Below, one piece after another: positions 1 through 7,964 of a stretch of 64,000 nt of DNA. Within the stretch, counting starts at the first letter, position 1. Each line of letters begins with the position of its first letter. The notes beneath the pieces were generated by a model that saw only the letters and a list, made by a program, of their open reading frames with translations, was not told where the DNA came from and ran no database searches. The stretch is taken from contig OZ026848.1 in assembly GCA_964023205.1 (NCBI GenBank), positions 4,764,501-4,828,500 of the forward strand, in the 5' to 3' direction. The translations under genes were made by a program, and so were the position numbers. The DNA comes from Lutraria lutraria (taxonomy: Eukaryota; Mollusca; Bivalvia; Venerida; Mactridae).

Positions 1-109
1 AGCCTGCTTTTGTAAAGACAAAACGGATGTTAGATATAAGCCCGCTTTATACAGAAAAAAGGTAAAGCGATGGGATAATGATATACATATACTAAGTTTG
101 AAGGTATTT

Positions 110-290
110 GGGTCTCCCTTGTCAAGTGGTTATTGTCTCTGACTAGAATTCACTGGTCCGAGACCATACTCCATAAGTGTGGAAGCTTTTTAGCTAGCTT
201 ACAGAAGGGCAGTGTTTCTATCCAGGTGCCGTCTTCCTCCATCGCCAAAGGTAGAACAGTCACCCATTTTGTATACAAATTGAGCCAAGA
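110..290 (+). repeat. Probable decayed tRNA-derived SINE
   Basis: A GGTCTCCCTTGTCAAGTGG start resembles the A-box end of the SINE copies at 40804 and 55381. The following GTGTGGAAGCT...AGCTAG segment resembles the body seen at 23310-23420. No B box is clear, so this is a weak call. Confidence 0.35.
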
Positions 291-399
291 TGTTCCTGAA
301 ATGTTATACGTCTCGTGTTTTATTTGGTCTATCTATGATACTTCCGATGATAACATATTTGACAGAATCTTTGACAGGATATGTGTTGTAAATGTATAG

Positions 400-490
400 G
401 ATAGATCACGAGTAACTGTCGTCTATGCAATTTAGAGGCGAGCGTAGCGAGACGTTAAATTTCCTAGACGACTGTTACGAGAGATCTATC
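400..490. repeat. Imperfect inverted repeat (hairpin)
   Basis: The arms 400-425 and 465-490 match at 22 of 26 positions when one is reverse-complemented. They enclose a GCGAGCGTAGCGAG core. It may be a fold-back element remnant; no gene is associated. Confidence 0.6.
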
Positions 491-698
491 TGACTTAGAC
501 CATAGGTAATCTATTGTATATGAATACTGTTTGTTTTTACAATGGCTAACTGTGATTTACGTGTTTTTGCAAACATTTTTTCTGTTCTGGGATTGGTCAG
601 TTGGAGTCAATTGTGGTCTAAATTTTGGTGTTAAAATACTATAATCATGTGTACACGTATTGTTTAAGGGGAATGCGATCATTGTTAATATGTAAATA

Positions 699-765
699 AG
701 TGATTTGATATATAGGCCGAGGGCAGTCGTATTGGCCCAAGGCCGAAGGCCTATATCAAATCACT
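699..765. repeat. Inverted repeat with GGCC-rich loop
   Basis: The arm at 699-718 (AGTGATTTGATATATAGGCC) pairs with 748-765, apart from a 2-nt indel. The loop is rich in GGCC and GGCCGA. It lies about 130 bp from the Polinton insertion point. Confidence 0.55.
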
Positions 766-894
766 ATTGACACTTTTATTAAATATGCGTGTCTAGTTCC
801 GTCCATTTTTGTACTTACATGAAAGAAAGCGACATAATGTATATATTGCAAGCGCTCTAGCTATGTATGACCATGCAACATACGAATGAATTAG

Positions 895-900
895 GTCATA
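895..900. repeat. Target-site duplication, left copy
   Basis: GTCATA directly abuts the left TIR and is repeated at 18154-18159 directly after the right TIR. Six bases is the length known for Polinton integration. Confidence 0.93.
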
Positions 901-1064
901 AGTAGTATACGGCGATACCCTGGGACCATTTGCACCCATTTTGGTCCCCAAAGTTTTCAAAATTGTGACAAATTAGGACAAATTGGAAATCAATGTTGTA
1001 CCCCAAAATAGTATGAATTGAATTTTAGGAATGTTCTGGGACCATTGTTTTGTGTGTGTATAGA

Positions 1065-1868
1065 CTAAATATTTGAGACAATGAGAGAATTTTCTTTCGA
1101 AAAGACATGGTGGCCCTGAAAAGGGCCGTTGGTGGTCCTGAAAAGGACCGTTGGTTTCTTCATAGCTGTTAGTCGGATCTTTATTTCTTTACCATACTTG
1201 CCCCGAGGTTGTTTCTCAAGGTCATGTTTTCGTTTCTTCGTTTCTGTCATCTCCGGTTTCTTTTTGTCATGCTCCGGTTTCTTTTTCTCATGCTCATGTT
1301 TTCGTTTCTTTGAATCATACATAAACTGTACAGGTACAATCATTTCTTGTGGCTTAAACCGTACTTCTTGATTCTTCATGAGTCTGACCATCTCTTGCAT
1401 GACTTGATTCATCTGTACCATTTCTTCCCTGATACCTTGTAGAACAGACAATCCTGTTGTAGGCTTTGCATCACCCGTTGTATTAGACTGTGTTTTCGCC
1501 ATAGGGGGCTGTGTATTCGTCATAGTGGGTTGTACATCTACCATAGGCTGTGTATTCATCATAGTGGGTTGTACATCTACCATAGGCTGTGTATTCATCA
1601 TAGGGGGTTGTACATCTACCATGGGTTGTATCGGCTGTACATCTACCATGGGGGGCTGTACATCTACCATGGACTGTTGACTGTACTTAGGCAGGCTGTA
1701 CAGTGGTTGACTGTATTGGCTGTACTGTGGCTGACTATACTGTAGTTGACCGTACTTTGGTTGGTTGTACTTCGGCTGGTTGTAATGCATACCCGCATTC
1801 GGGTCTATCAACTCAGACGATTCTAGTGCTTCTCTCAATACATCGTATGGCATGTTGAAGGACTCCAT
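1065..1868 (-). CDS. Polinton accessory protein with Y/Q/P and MVDVQP repeats
   Basis: I chose ATG at 1868 (267 residues) because a TATAAATA box lies 36-43 bp upstream; the frame is open further, to a GTG. After an N-terminal stretch of about 25 residues comes a block of Y-x-Q-P units. Several MVDVQP units follow, alternating with MMNTQP-like units. Next is a short coiled-coil candidate (QGIREEMVQMNQVMQEMV), then a very basic KKRKHEHEKKK-type tail suited to nuclear targeting or nucleic-acid binding. The gene points outward and its last 28 or so codons run through both histone-type stem-loops in the TIR, ending at TAG 1065-1067. A stop upstream of the loops exists only in another frame, so the natural C-terminus may have been lost by a frameshift. 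No family is recognised. A scaffold or condensate role would be pure inference from composition. Confidence 0.6.
   Translation of the reverse strand: MESFNMPYDVLREALESSELIDPNAGMHYNQPKYNQPKYGQLQYSQPQYSQYSQPLYSLPKYSQQSMVDVQPPMVDVQPIQPMVDVQPPMMNTQPMVDVQPTMMNTQPMVDVQPTMTNTQPPMAKTQSNTTGDAKPTTGLSVLQGIREEMVQMNQVMQEMVRLMKNQEVRFKPQEMIVPVQFMYDSKKRKHEHEKKKPEHDKKKPEMTETKKRKHDLEKQPRGKYGKEIKIRLTAMKKPTVLFRTTNGPFQGHHVFSKENSLIVSNI
1112..1127 (-). terminator. Histone-type 3' stem-loop (TIR, distal)
   Basis: On the minus strand this reads GGCCCTTTTCAGGGCC followed by ACCA: a 6-bp stem and TTTC loop matching the known histone mRNA element. A purine-rich CGAAAGAAAA lies about a dozen nucleotides downstream, where the U7 snRNA target of histone genes normally sits. 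Confidence 0.7.
1134..1149 (-). terminator. Histone-type 3' stem-loop (TIR, proximal)
   Basis: On the minus strand this reads GGTCCTTTTCAGGACC plus ACCA. It is a compensated variant (GGTCCT/AGGACC) of the neighbouring loop, placed 6 nt before it. Confidence 0.65.
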
Positions 1869-1903
1869 GCTAGATAATGAAAAAATAGTGTCTGCGCCGG
1901 GGG

Positions 1904-1911
1904 TATTTATA
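1904..1911 (-). promoter_or_regulatory. TATA box for the MVDVQP-repeat gene
   Basis: TATAAATA on the minus strand lies 36-43 bp upstream of the ATG at 1868. That spacing predicts a very short leader. Confidence 0.6.
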
Positions 1912-1957
1912 CTTTTTGCCTGCACGCGCCAGTGTTCTATTAGGTCAAGGTTATTTT

Positions 1958-2066
1958 TGACACTTCAAGTTTTTTTAAAATAAGTGTGACACTTCAAGTT
2001 TTTTTTTGAACAAGTGTTTGACACGTCAAGGTCAATTGTGACACGTCAAGGCCGATACGTCAAGGT
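1958..2066. repeat. TGACAC(G/T)TCAAG direct repeats
   Basis: Units start at 1958, 1987, 2019 and 2039, with a partial copy near 2055. They lie 50-160 bp upstream of the TATA box at 1904-1911, so they could be promoter elements. Irregular spacing argues against a simple microsatellite. Confidence 0.55.
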
Positions 2067-2146
2067 TATATTGTACACATCAATACATCATACAATCACA
2101 GCAATTTGCATACATTTGTGGGAATACTTTGTACACATCATACTAA

Positions 2147-2440
2147 CACAGCACTTTGAATACTGTACACTTAATATATACTATCACAGCAAATTGAATA
2201 CTGTACACTTAATATATACTATCACAGCAATTTGAATACTGTACACTTAATATATACTATCACAGCAATTTGAATACTGTACACTTAATATATACTATCA
2301 CAGCAAATTGAATACTGTACACTTAATATATACTATCACAGCAATTTGAATACTGTACACTTAATATATACTATCACAGCAATTTGAATACTGTACACTT
2401 AATATATACTATCACAGCACTTTGAATACTGTATACATTT
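2147..2440. repeat. 38-bp tandem repeat inside the Polinton
   Basis: Seven near-identical units of exactly 38 bp begin at 2147, 2185, 2223, 2261, 2299, 2337 and 2375 (each from CACAGCA). An eighth at 2413 diverges, and another CACAGCACTTTG occurs at 2469. The array lies upstream of the leftward repeat-protein gene and downstream of the gene ending at 2705. It may be an enhancer or a replication/packaging element; function unknown. Confidence 0.9.
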
Positions 2441-2647
2441 GTTGAAAATGATTGTACACATCATACTATCACAGCACTTTGTAGGAAAAAATGTTATAAT
2501 GTTTATAGGAAACTCTATAAAACGTACACTTACCCCACACCGTCTATTTGTATTTGGTGTTATCAGATAGGAATGTAAATATAGTAGTAAATAGTAAAGT
2601 ATGATAATATTGACAATATGAGAGTGATTCTTTCTGAATTGTATGGG

Positions 2648-2663
2648 GGCCCTGAAAAGGGCC
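2648..2663 (-). terminator. Histone-type 3' stem-loop, internal, distal
   Basis: GGCCCTTTTCAGGGCC on the minus strand, identical to the TIR stem-loop but outside the TIR. A CAGAAAGAATC purine tract follows downstream. It belongs to the gene ending at 2705. Confidence 0.68.
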
Positions 2664-2669
2664 GTTGGT

Positions 2670-2685
2670 GGTCCTGAAAAGGACC
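2670..2685 (-). terminator. Histone-type 3' stem-loop, internal, proximal
   Basis: GGTCCTTTTCAGGACC plus ACCA on the minus strand, starting 19 nt after the stop codon of the 107-residue gene. This is the usual placement in histone genes. Confidence 0.68.
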
Positions 2686-2704
2686 GTTGGTGCTTGTATG
2701 GGGA

Positions 2705-3028
2705 TTAATGGCGTTGACCGCATCTCCCCATACAAGCGGGACACCACTTGTCCCATTTCTGGACATCCTTGGGGTCCGGTGTAGGTTGGTAGAGGTTCGA
2801 CGGAACCTCCGTGAGTTCATCTTCCCAGTTCTCTGGGGTTGATTCTTGAGGGGTATCCCCCCAGTCCTCTTCCCCAGAGCTGACCACAACCTCCTCTACA
2901 AACTTCTTCCCCTCTCTCAGCTCTTTTACCTCTAGCCTCAACTCTTCTAACTGCATCTCCAGTTGTTCAATATACCGCCCTAAGGCAGCATATTTTCTCT
3001 TAATAATATTAACTGTACGTTGAGACAT
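2705..3028 (-). CDS. Polinton accessory coiled-coil protein with Cys tail
   Basis: 107 residues from ATG 3028. Residues about 10-45 are a strong coiled-coil candidate (heptads of L/I in YIEQLEMQLEELRLEVKELR). An acidic, Trp-containing segment follows (SSGEEDWGDTPQ). The C-terminus is WCPACMGRCGQRH, with three cysteines that could bind metal. The overall plan (coiled coil, Pro-rich linker, Cys tail) is shared with the gene at 17424-17900, though I see no residue-level homology. It is divergent from the gene at 3205 and shares its CCAAT-box region. Two histone-type stem-loops follow the stop. No family recognised. Confidence 0.65.
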   Translation of the reverse strand: MSQRTVNIIKRKYAALGRYIEQLEMQLEELRLEVKELREGKKFVEEVVVSSGEEDWGDTPQESTPENWEDELTEVPSNLYQPTPDPKDVQKWDKWCPACMGRCGQRH

Positions 3029-3091
3029 CTTGATACAGAATGAAATTAGATCAAGGCAAGGTCACTCACTGACTATGATACAAGGACTCTG

Positions 3092-3144
3092 ATTGGTCCA
3101 TTTTAACGGTATTTCATTGGTCTATTTTAACGGCATTTCATTGG
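3092..3144. promoter_or_regulatory. Three phased CCAAT boxes in a divergent promoter
   Basis: ATTGG (inverted CCAAT) occurs at 3092-3096, 3116-3120 and 3140-3144, exactly 24 bp apart, each with a GTC or GTT context typical of NF-Y sites. The region separates the divergent genes at 3028 and 3205. I see no TATA box on either side. Confidence 0.6.
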
Positions 3145-3204
3145 TCTGTTCTAGGTCAGTGTTTTTCTCATGTTCCATAGCTCATTTATGTTTCATGATT
3201 CAAC

Positions 3205-3432
3205 ATGGGCAACTGCTTGAAAAGTTCTTCTGATGAACCTGATGAGTTACAAGAAGATGTTTGGGTGGTCAAGATGGGTAATTTGTACCCAGACTTGTCT
3301 GAATTCCAAGATGTTAGTGTTGTCAAGATGGATATCAAGATGGGTAATTTATACCCTGACCTTGCCATGTATTATGATGAGGATTTGAGAGCCAACTATT
3401 GGCGGTACTTATTTCTTGCAGAAATGCAATGA
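3205..3432 (+). CDS. Small acylation-type protein with two LYPDL motifs
   Basis: 75 residues from ATG 3205. It begins MGNCLKSSSDE: Gly2 for N-myristoylation and Cys4 for palmitoylation. From memory, the first seven residues equal those of the acylated host E3 ligase RNF11. A KMGNLYPDL segment occurs twice, with matching DNA, so it is an internal duplication. LYPxL is the known ALIX-binding late motif of retroviruses; YPDL also fits the YxxPhi AP-2 signal. The rest is acidic and ends in an aromatic tail (YYDEDLRANYWRYLF). A histone-type stem-loop follows the stop by 10 nt. Together these suggest a peripheral membrane adaptor that recruits ESCRT or sorting machinery; this is inference. N-myristoylation usually prefers Ser/Thr at position 6, and here it is Lys6-Ser7. 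Confidence 0.75.
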   Translation: MGNCLKSSSDEPDELQEDVWVVKMGNLYPDLSEFQDVSVVKMDIKMGNLYPDLAMYYDEDLRANYWRYLFLAEMQ

Positions 3433-3442
3433 ATTACCCAAC

Positions 3443-3458
3443 GGCCCTTATTAGGGCC
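3443..3458 (+). terminator. Histone-like 3' stem-loop, variant loop
   Basis: GGCCCTTATTAGGGCC plus ACCA. The stem and flank match the histone element, but the loop is TATT instead of TTTC. An AAAGACAAAAG tract lies about 35 nt downstream. It follows the LYPDL gene on the + strand. Confidence 0.55.
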
Positions 3459-3523
3459 ACCATATGTGTTAGATTCGTTTTATATCTCGAGCAAAGACAA
3501 AAGCATATTACATTGTCTATCAT

Positions 3524-3529
3524 TTTATT
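3524..3529 (-). terminator. Poly(A) signal for the zinc-knuckle gene
   Basis: AATAAA on the minus strand, about 117 nt past the stop at 3646. There is no histone-type loop here. Confidence 0.45.
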
Positions 3530-3645
3530 TTTGAAAACATTCTGAGTAACAAAGTACAACAAAGTACAACACAATACAACTCACTTAGTCTCCAATTTAA
3601 GTCTATACACAATTGTCCAACACATTGTCCAACACATTGTCTGGA

Positions 3646-3999
3646 TTACACAAAGTCACTCACAGTTTTTGTTGGATTCTTTTTGTATTTACGTTTTTTC
3701 TTACTCTGTTCTGCGTCCTGTAGATCGACCTGTTCACCTTGTTTCTTAGGACAGTCTGCGATGAAATGTCCTTGTTCATGACAATAAAAACATTCATTTT
3801 TATCGACGGTTTCCGTACAGCTTGTAGAATAATGTCCTTTCTTTCCACAACGATAACACTTGATATGATCCCATGTTACATTTTTCTGTCCACAGAGCTG
3901 ATCCGCTAAGTTGTTAAGCTCTTTAATTTTTTTCTTTAATGAATACATCAAAGTTTGATCTCGGTTCTCTTCAACTTGGTTCATTTTAGGATCGCTCAT
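3646..3999 (-). CDS. Two-zinc-knuckle (CCHC) protein
   Basis: 117 residues from ATG 3999. Two perfect C-x2-C-x4-H-x4-C knuckles lie at residues 48-61 and 70-83, the arrangement of retroviral nucleocapsid and CNBP-type proteins that bind single-stranded nucleic acid. The N-terminal third has a short coiled-coil candidate (LKKKIKELNNLADQL). The C-terminus is basic (KKKRKYKKNPTK). A TATAAAAG box lies just upstream in the 110-bp space shared with the divergent polymerase gene, suggesting co-expression with replication. Gag-like or host-derived origin cannot be decided from this sequence. Confidence 0.8.
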   Translation of the reverse strand: MSDPKMNQVEENRDQTLMYSLKKKIKELNNLADQLCGQKNVTWDHIKCYRCGKKGHYSTSCTETVDKNECFYCHEQGHFIADCPKKQGEQVDLQDAEQSKKKRKYKKNPTKTVSDFV

Positions 4000-4032
4000 G
4001 TTGAAATGATAAAAAACGGACGGAGCGTACGT

Positions 4033-4080
4033 CTTTTATAGAGTGTCACGCGTTGTGACCTTGAACCCGAAGTATAAAAA
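4033..4080. promoter_or_regulatory. Divergent TATA-box promoters (zinc knuckle / PolB)
   Basis: The minus strand has TATAAAAG at 4033-4040, 34 bp above ATG 3999. The + strand has TATAAAAA at 4073-4080, 29 bp above ATG 4109. The + box is why I place the polymerase start at 4109 rather than at the upstream GTG 4043. Confidence 0.6.
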
Positions 4081-4108
4081 ACGGCGGAGAAGTTCTAAGA
4101 TCATAATC

Positions 4109-7100
4109 ATGTCAGATACCGACAGTACTAGTGGTGAGGATGAACCTCCAACTAAACGAAGTAAGTTTGAGCCTGTGCGCGACTATTATAACATACAGTC
4201 ACGCATGGAAAGAAAGTCAAGGAAATTCAAGACTCAATCTAGAGTATATGATGTGACATTTCAGCCTTATAATCAATCGTTTGAATTTACAAACAGGGTG
4301 TTTAATGATATGATGGATCAGCTCTACAAGAGATGTGAAGTGAAGTCGAATGATCGAGTTCGAGTATCTATTCTACATCCTGATTTGGACTTTGGGATAC
4401 ATGTTCCGTTTAATAGGGCATCTCGTATTAGTGGAGATACATTGTTGGATGAAATTGAACGTGTGGCACAAAGTAACCGTCAATTTAAAATTCATGATGG
4501 GGCGGCACAGATGGAAATTACGCATATTGCTATGCCACAGGGATCCGGAAAGAAAACGTTTAAAGCACCAAACTTATCCAGTATGCGGAAGTCAAAGACA
4601 AGTGTTGTGTGTATTGACAATAGTAAAGACTCTATGTGTTTAGCTAGATCGATTGTGGTAGGACGGTGCAAAGTACATGAAAATCAAACCCCGGAATGGA
4701 AAAAACGATGGGGTCTTATACGTCACTCTAAGAAAAATCTTCAAAAATACGAAGCTGAAGCATTATTAAAGCAAGTGGGTATTTCATCGGATCAGTCGTG
4801 TGGTATAGAAGAATACCAAAAACTACAGGACTATCTCTATCCAGGCTATGTGATTAAAATCCATCCACAACATTATGGAAGTGAATTGTTATTCAAACCA
4901 CCTGCTATGACTGAAAAAAGTCGTGTGATTCATATCTTTCACCATGATAATCATTATGACTGTATCGTATCCATTACCGGATTTCTCGGACGGGGTTATT
5001 ATTGTGAATGGTGTGATATCGGTTATGATCACCGTGAAGGACACCAGTGTAGCCATATTTGTCAGTGTTATGCTCACACCCTGTGCCTAGCAGGACAATC
5101 TATAAGATGTCCGGATTGTCGTCGCCTATTCCAGAGTCAGGCATGTTTTGACAATCATAAAACAAAAACGGGAAAACAACGTAAAACCATTTGTGAATCC
5201 GTATGGAATTGTAAGAAATGTGGGCAAAAGGTGATTGGAACGAAACGGAGTCACGTTTGCCCAGGGACAAAGAAATGCAGGTGTTGTAAAGCCATAGTAG
5301 GACCAGATCATGACTGTTACATTCCAACGTATGAACCACTCGATAGAAAACAACCAGAAGTACCATTCATCTTTTTTGATTTTGAATGTCGTTTTGATTC
5401 TGGAGAACATATCCCTAATTTTTGTGTGGCTCAACGTGCTTGTGGTGACTGTATGTGTAAGTCAGTGAAAACTCCATGTGAGTATTGTGAAGAGGTGAAT
5501 GAAGCCAGACAAATGACATTCCGTGGTGAAAATACGTTACAACAATTCTGTACTTGGCTATTCCTCCCTACCCATCGAGGATCGACAGTGATAGCCCACA
5601 ATGCTCAAGGCTATGACGCTCAGTTTATTCTTAGATATGTGGTCACTCAGGGGACGGCGAAACCCCAGTTGATTATGAATGGTAGTAAAATCATTCAATT
5701 GAGAGTGCATGGAATACGCATGATTGACTCCCTCAGTTTCCTGAGTATGCCTCTCTCCGGTTTTCCCAATACATTTGGACTGACCGAGTTAGCCAAAGGA
5801 TGGTTTCCATTCTATGCAAACACCTTGGCGTATCAAGATTATGTGGGACCTTATTTGCCGCTACACTTTTACAAACCGGATAGTATGAAACCAGAGCGAC
5901 GTGAAGAGTTTTTAACCTGGTACAATGAAAGAAAAGGTGACGTGTTTGATTTTCAAAAGGAAATGGAGAAATACTGTCAATCGGATGTGGACATTTTAAG
6001 ACGCGGGTGTGGAGAATTTCGTCAACAATTATTGGAAAGTGATCAAATAGATCCATTTACTGAAGCTACCACATTAGCTCAAGTGTGTAACAAAGCCTGG
6101 CGCAAAAATTCCATGCCACCTCATAGTTTAGCCGTGATTTCGGATGCCGGGTATCCCAATAAAACCCGGTATTCCATGAAAGGCATACGTTGGCTACAAA
6201 CGATGGCTGTCACCGAAGAGATACATATTCGGCATGCCTTGAATAACAAAGGCGAAGTCAAAATTGGACCTTATTACGTGGATGGCTATTGTCAAGAGAC
6301 CAACACCGTGTATGAATTCATGGGATGTTGGTACCATGGGTGCCCCACCTGTTTTCCTAACCGAAGTACCATTAATCCGTATACTTTGAGAAGCATGCAA
6401 CAGGCCTATCACGATACGTATAAACGACTGGAGTCTTTGAAAGAACAGGGGTACCCTGTTGTGGTCATGTGGGAATGTGAATTTGATCAGCGTTGTCAAA
6501 AGGATCCTGCCTATAAGACAAGAGTGGAACGATTCTATCATGGTCAAGGCCCGATTCAACCCAGGGAAGCTTTGTTCGGAGGTCGTACGAATGCCATCCG
6601 ACTGTATCATGAAGTAGACAACGATCAAGAAATCAAATATGTGGATATTTGTTCTCTCTATCCGTATGTGAACAAGTACAGGGCTTATCCGATAGGTCAT
6701 CCAGTGATCATGAGTCAAGAACAAATTGATCAACAGCATATTGAGAAATACAAAGGACTGATTAAATGCCGTGTTCTACCCCCGCAAGATTTATGGATGC
6801 CTGTCTTACCCATACACTGCAATAGCAAAATGGTGTTTACGCTATGTCGTACTTGTGCTGAGAAGGAGATGGATTATTGTACACATTCACCGTATGAACG
6901 GTTCTTGTATGGCACATGGACTCATGTTGAATTGGCTAAAGCTATTGCTTTAGGCTATCAAGTATCAAAAGTGTATCATGTATGGCACTGGGATGAATGG
7001 AGTACGGACGTCTATCGGCAATACATTGACAAATACTTGAAAATGAAACAAGAGGCTAGTGGATATCCTCCAGGGGTGGATACGGAAGAGGCTCAAGATA

Positions 7101-7899
7101 AATTTAAACAAGATTATTTTGAAGCAGAAGGAATTCGTTTGCAACAGGTGGAGAAAAATCCAGGAAAACGAGCTTTTGCCAAAACCATGCTGAATTGTCT
7201 CTGGGGTAAAAATGCTCAAACTAACCTCTTGCCTAAAACAGAGTATGTTCATCGATTGGACCAGTTCTACGGAATACTGAACGATCCTAAAAAGTCTGTG
7301 AAATATGCAGAGTGTTTTGATCATGATGAATTCATGTTAATGAATTATACTGTGAATCGGACAAAGCAGACCCTCATTCATCATCCAATCCTGTGGTGGC
7401 TTCATTTGTGACGGCTTATGCTCGATTAGAACTGTACAAAGTGCTTGAACCTCTAGGAAAGAGAGTACTGTATTTTGACACAGACAGTTGTATGTACATT
7501 CATGACCCTGATGGCTATAATGTTCCTATTATCTCCAGTCGATTGGGAAAATGGACAGATGAGGTACCAAAGGGTCGTATTGTGAGATATGTCGCTTTAG
7601 GTCCAAAGAACTATGGCTATGAATACATTGAAAACGGTGAACTCCATCAAAAATGCAAAGTGAAAGGTATTACGTTAGACTACAATGCCACTCAACAAGT
7701 GAATTTCAATACGATGGTGGATTGTGTGAAAGACAGACATCATTATTCGACCGTAGTTGAATATGCTTCTCGGATTAAACGTCATAAGGACAGAACCGTG
7801 ACCAGTGAGAAACAAGTCAAAACATTTCGTTCGGTGTATACCAAACGTATTGTGGTCGAGAATCATATGACTGTGCCTTATGGTTATCTACATGACTGA
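4109..7899 (+). pseudogene. POLB: Protein-primed DNA polymerase B, one frameshift
   Basis: This is the Polinton replicative polymerase. The first frame (4109-7411) has an N-terminal region with the family motif SMCLARSIVV, then several Cys/His clusters (about residues 290-400). The 3'-5' exonuclease motifs follow: FFDFE near 423, HNAQGYDAQF near 500 and YCQSDVDIL near 622. An inserted VSR-like nuclease segment (YVDGYC...YEFMGCWYHGC) spans about 722-790. The palm motifs are DICSLYP near 846 and NCLWGKN near 1028. That frame then stops at 7409-7411. The last palm motif, YFDTDS (near 7470), and the C-terminal end lie in another frame, up to TGA at 7897-7899. The break falls near 7370-7395 and removes the catalytic aspartates from the first product. 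It may be a real mutation or an assembly error. Confidence 0.93.
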
Positions 7900-7964
7900 C
7901 CTTGACCTTTTAGGATACCTTTTGGCCTAGAACAAGTCATCTAAAAGTCATTATTCATAAAGAC

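Larger units (their letters stand above)
1..894. other. Host flank left of the Polinton
   Basis: No convincing gene is visible. The open frame near 133-399 starts with TTG and resembles nothing I know. About 110-290 resembles a decayed tRNA-derived SINE like those elsewhere in the window. Two inverted repeats (400-490 and 699-765) are listed separately. Confidence 0.6.
901..1153 (+). repeat. Left terminal inverted repeat
   Basis: It starts AGTAGTATAC and is the reverse complement of 17909-18153. The only difference I see is a short indel near 1067-1075 (about 8 nt longer on the left). Its inner edge contains two histone-type stem-loops read on the minus strand. Confidence 0.95.

Noticed and set aside
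133..399. 88-codon frame in the left flank
   Set aside because: TTG start, no recognisable content, overlaps a probable SINE fragment.
1065..1868. Similarity between MVDVQP repeats of the Polinton protein and MVDIR repeats of the host protein
   Set aside because: Spacers, composition and DNA differ; four shared residues in low-complexity repeats can arise by chance, so I do not claim common origin.
2147..2440. CRISPR-like array
   Set aside because: Units are contiguous tandem copies without unique spacers, in an animal transposon.
2544..2889. Two minus-strand frames across the internal stem-loops
   Set aside because: They overlap the better-supported 107-residue gene in other frames and translate the stem-loop itself.
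6194..6739. 181-codon minus-strand frame inside the polymerase
   Set aside because: Antisense shadow of the conserved polymerase coding sequence.
7340..7411. Programmed ribosomal frameshift as the explanation for the split polymerase
   Set aside because: I see no clear slippery heptamer or downstream structure, and the break lies within a conserved core; mutation or assembly error is simpler.
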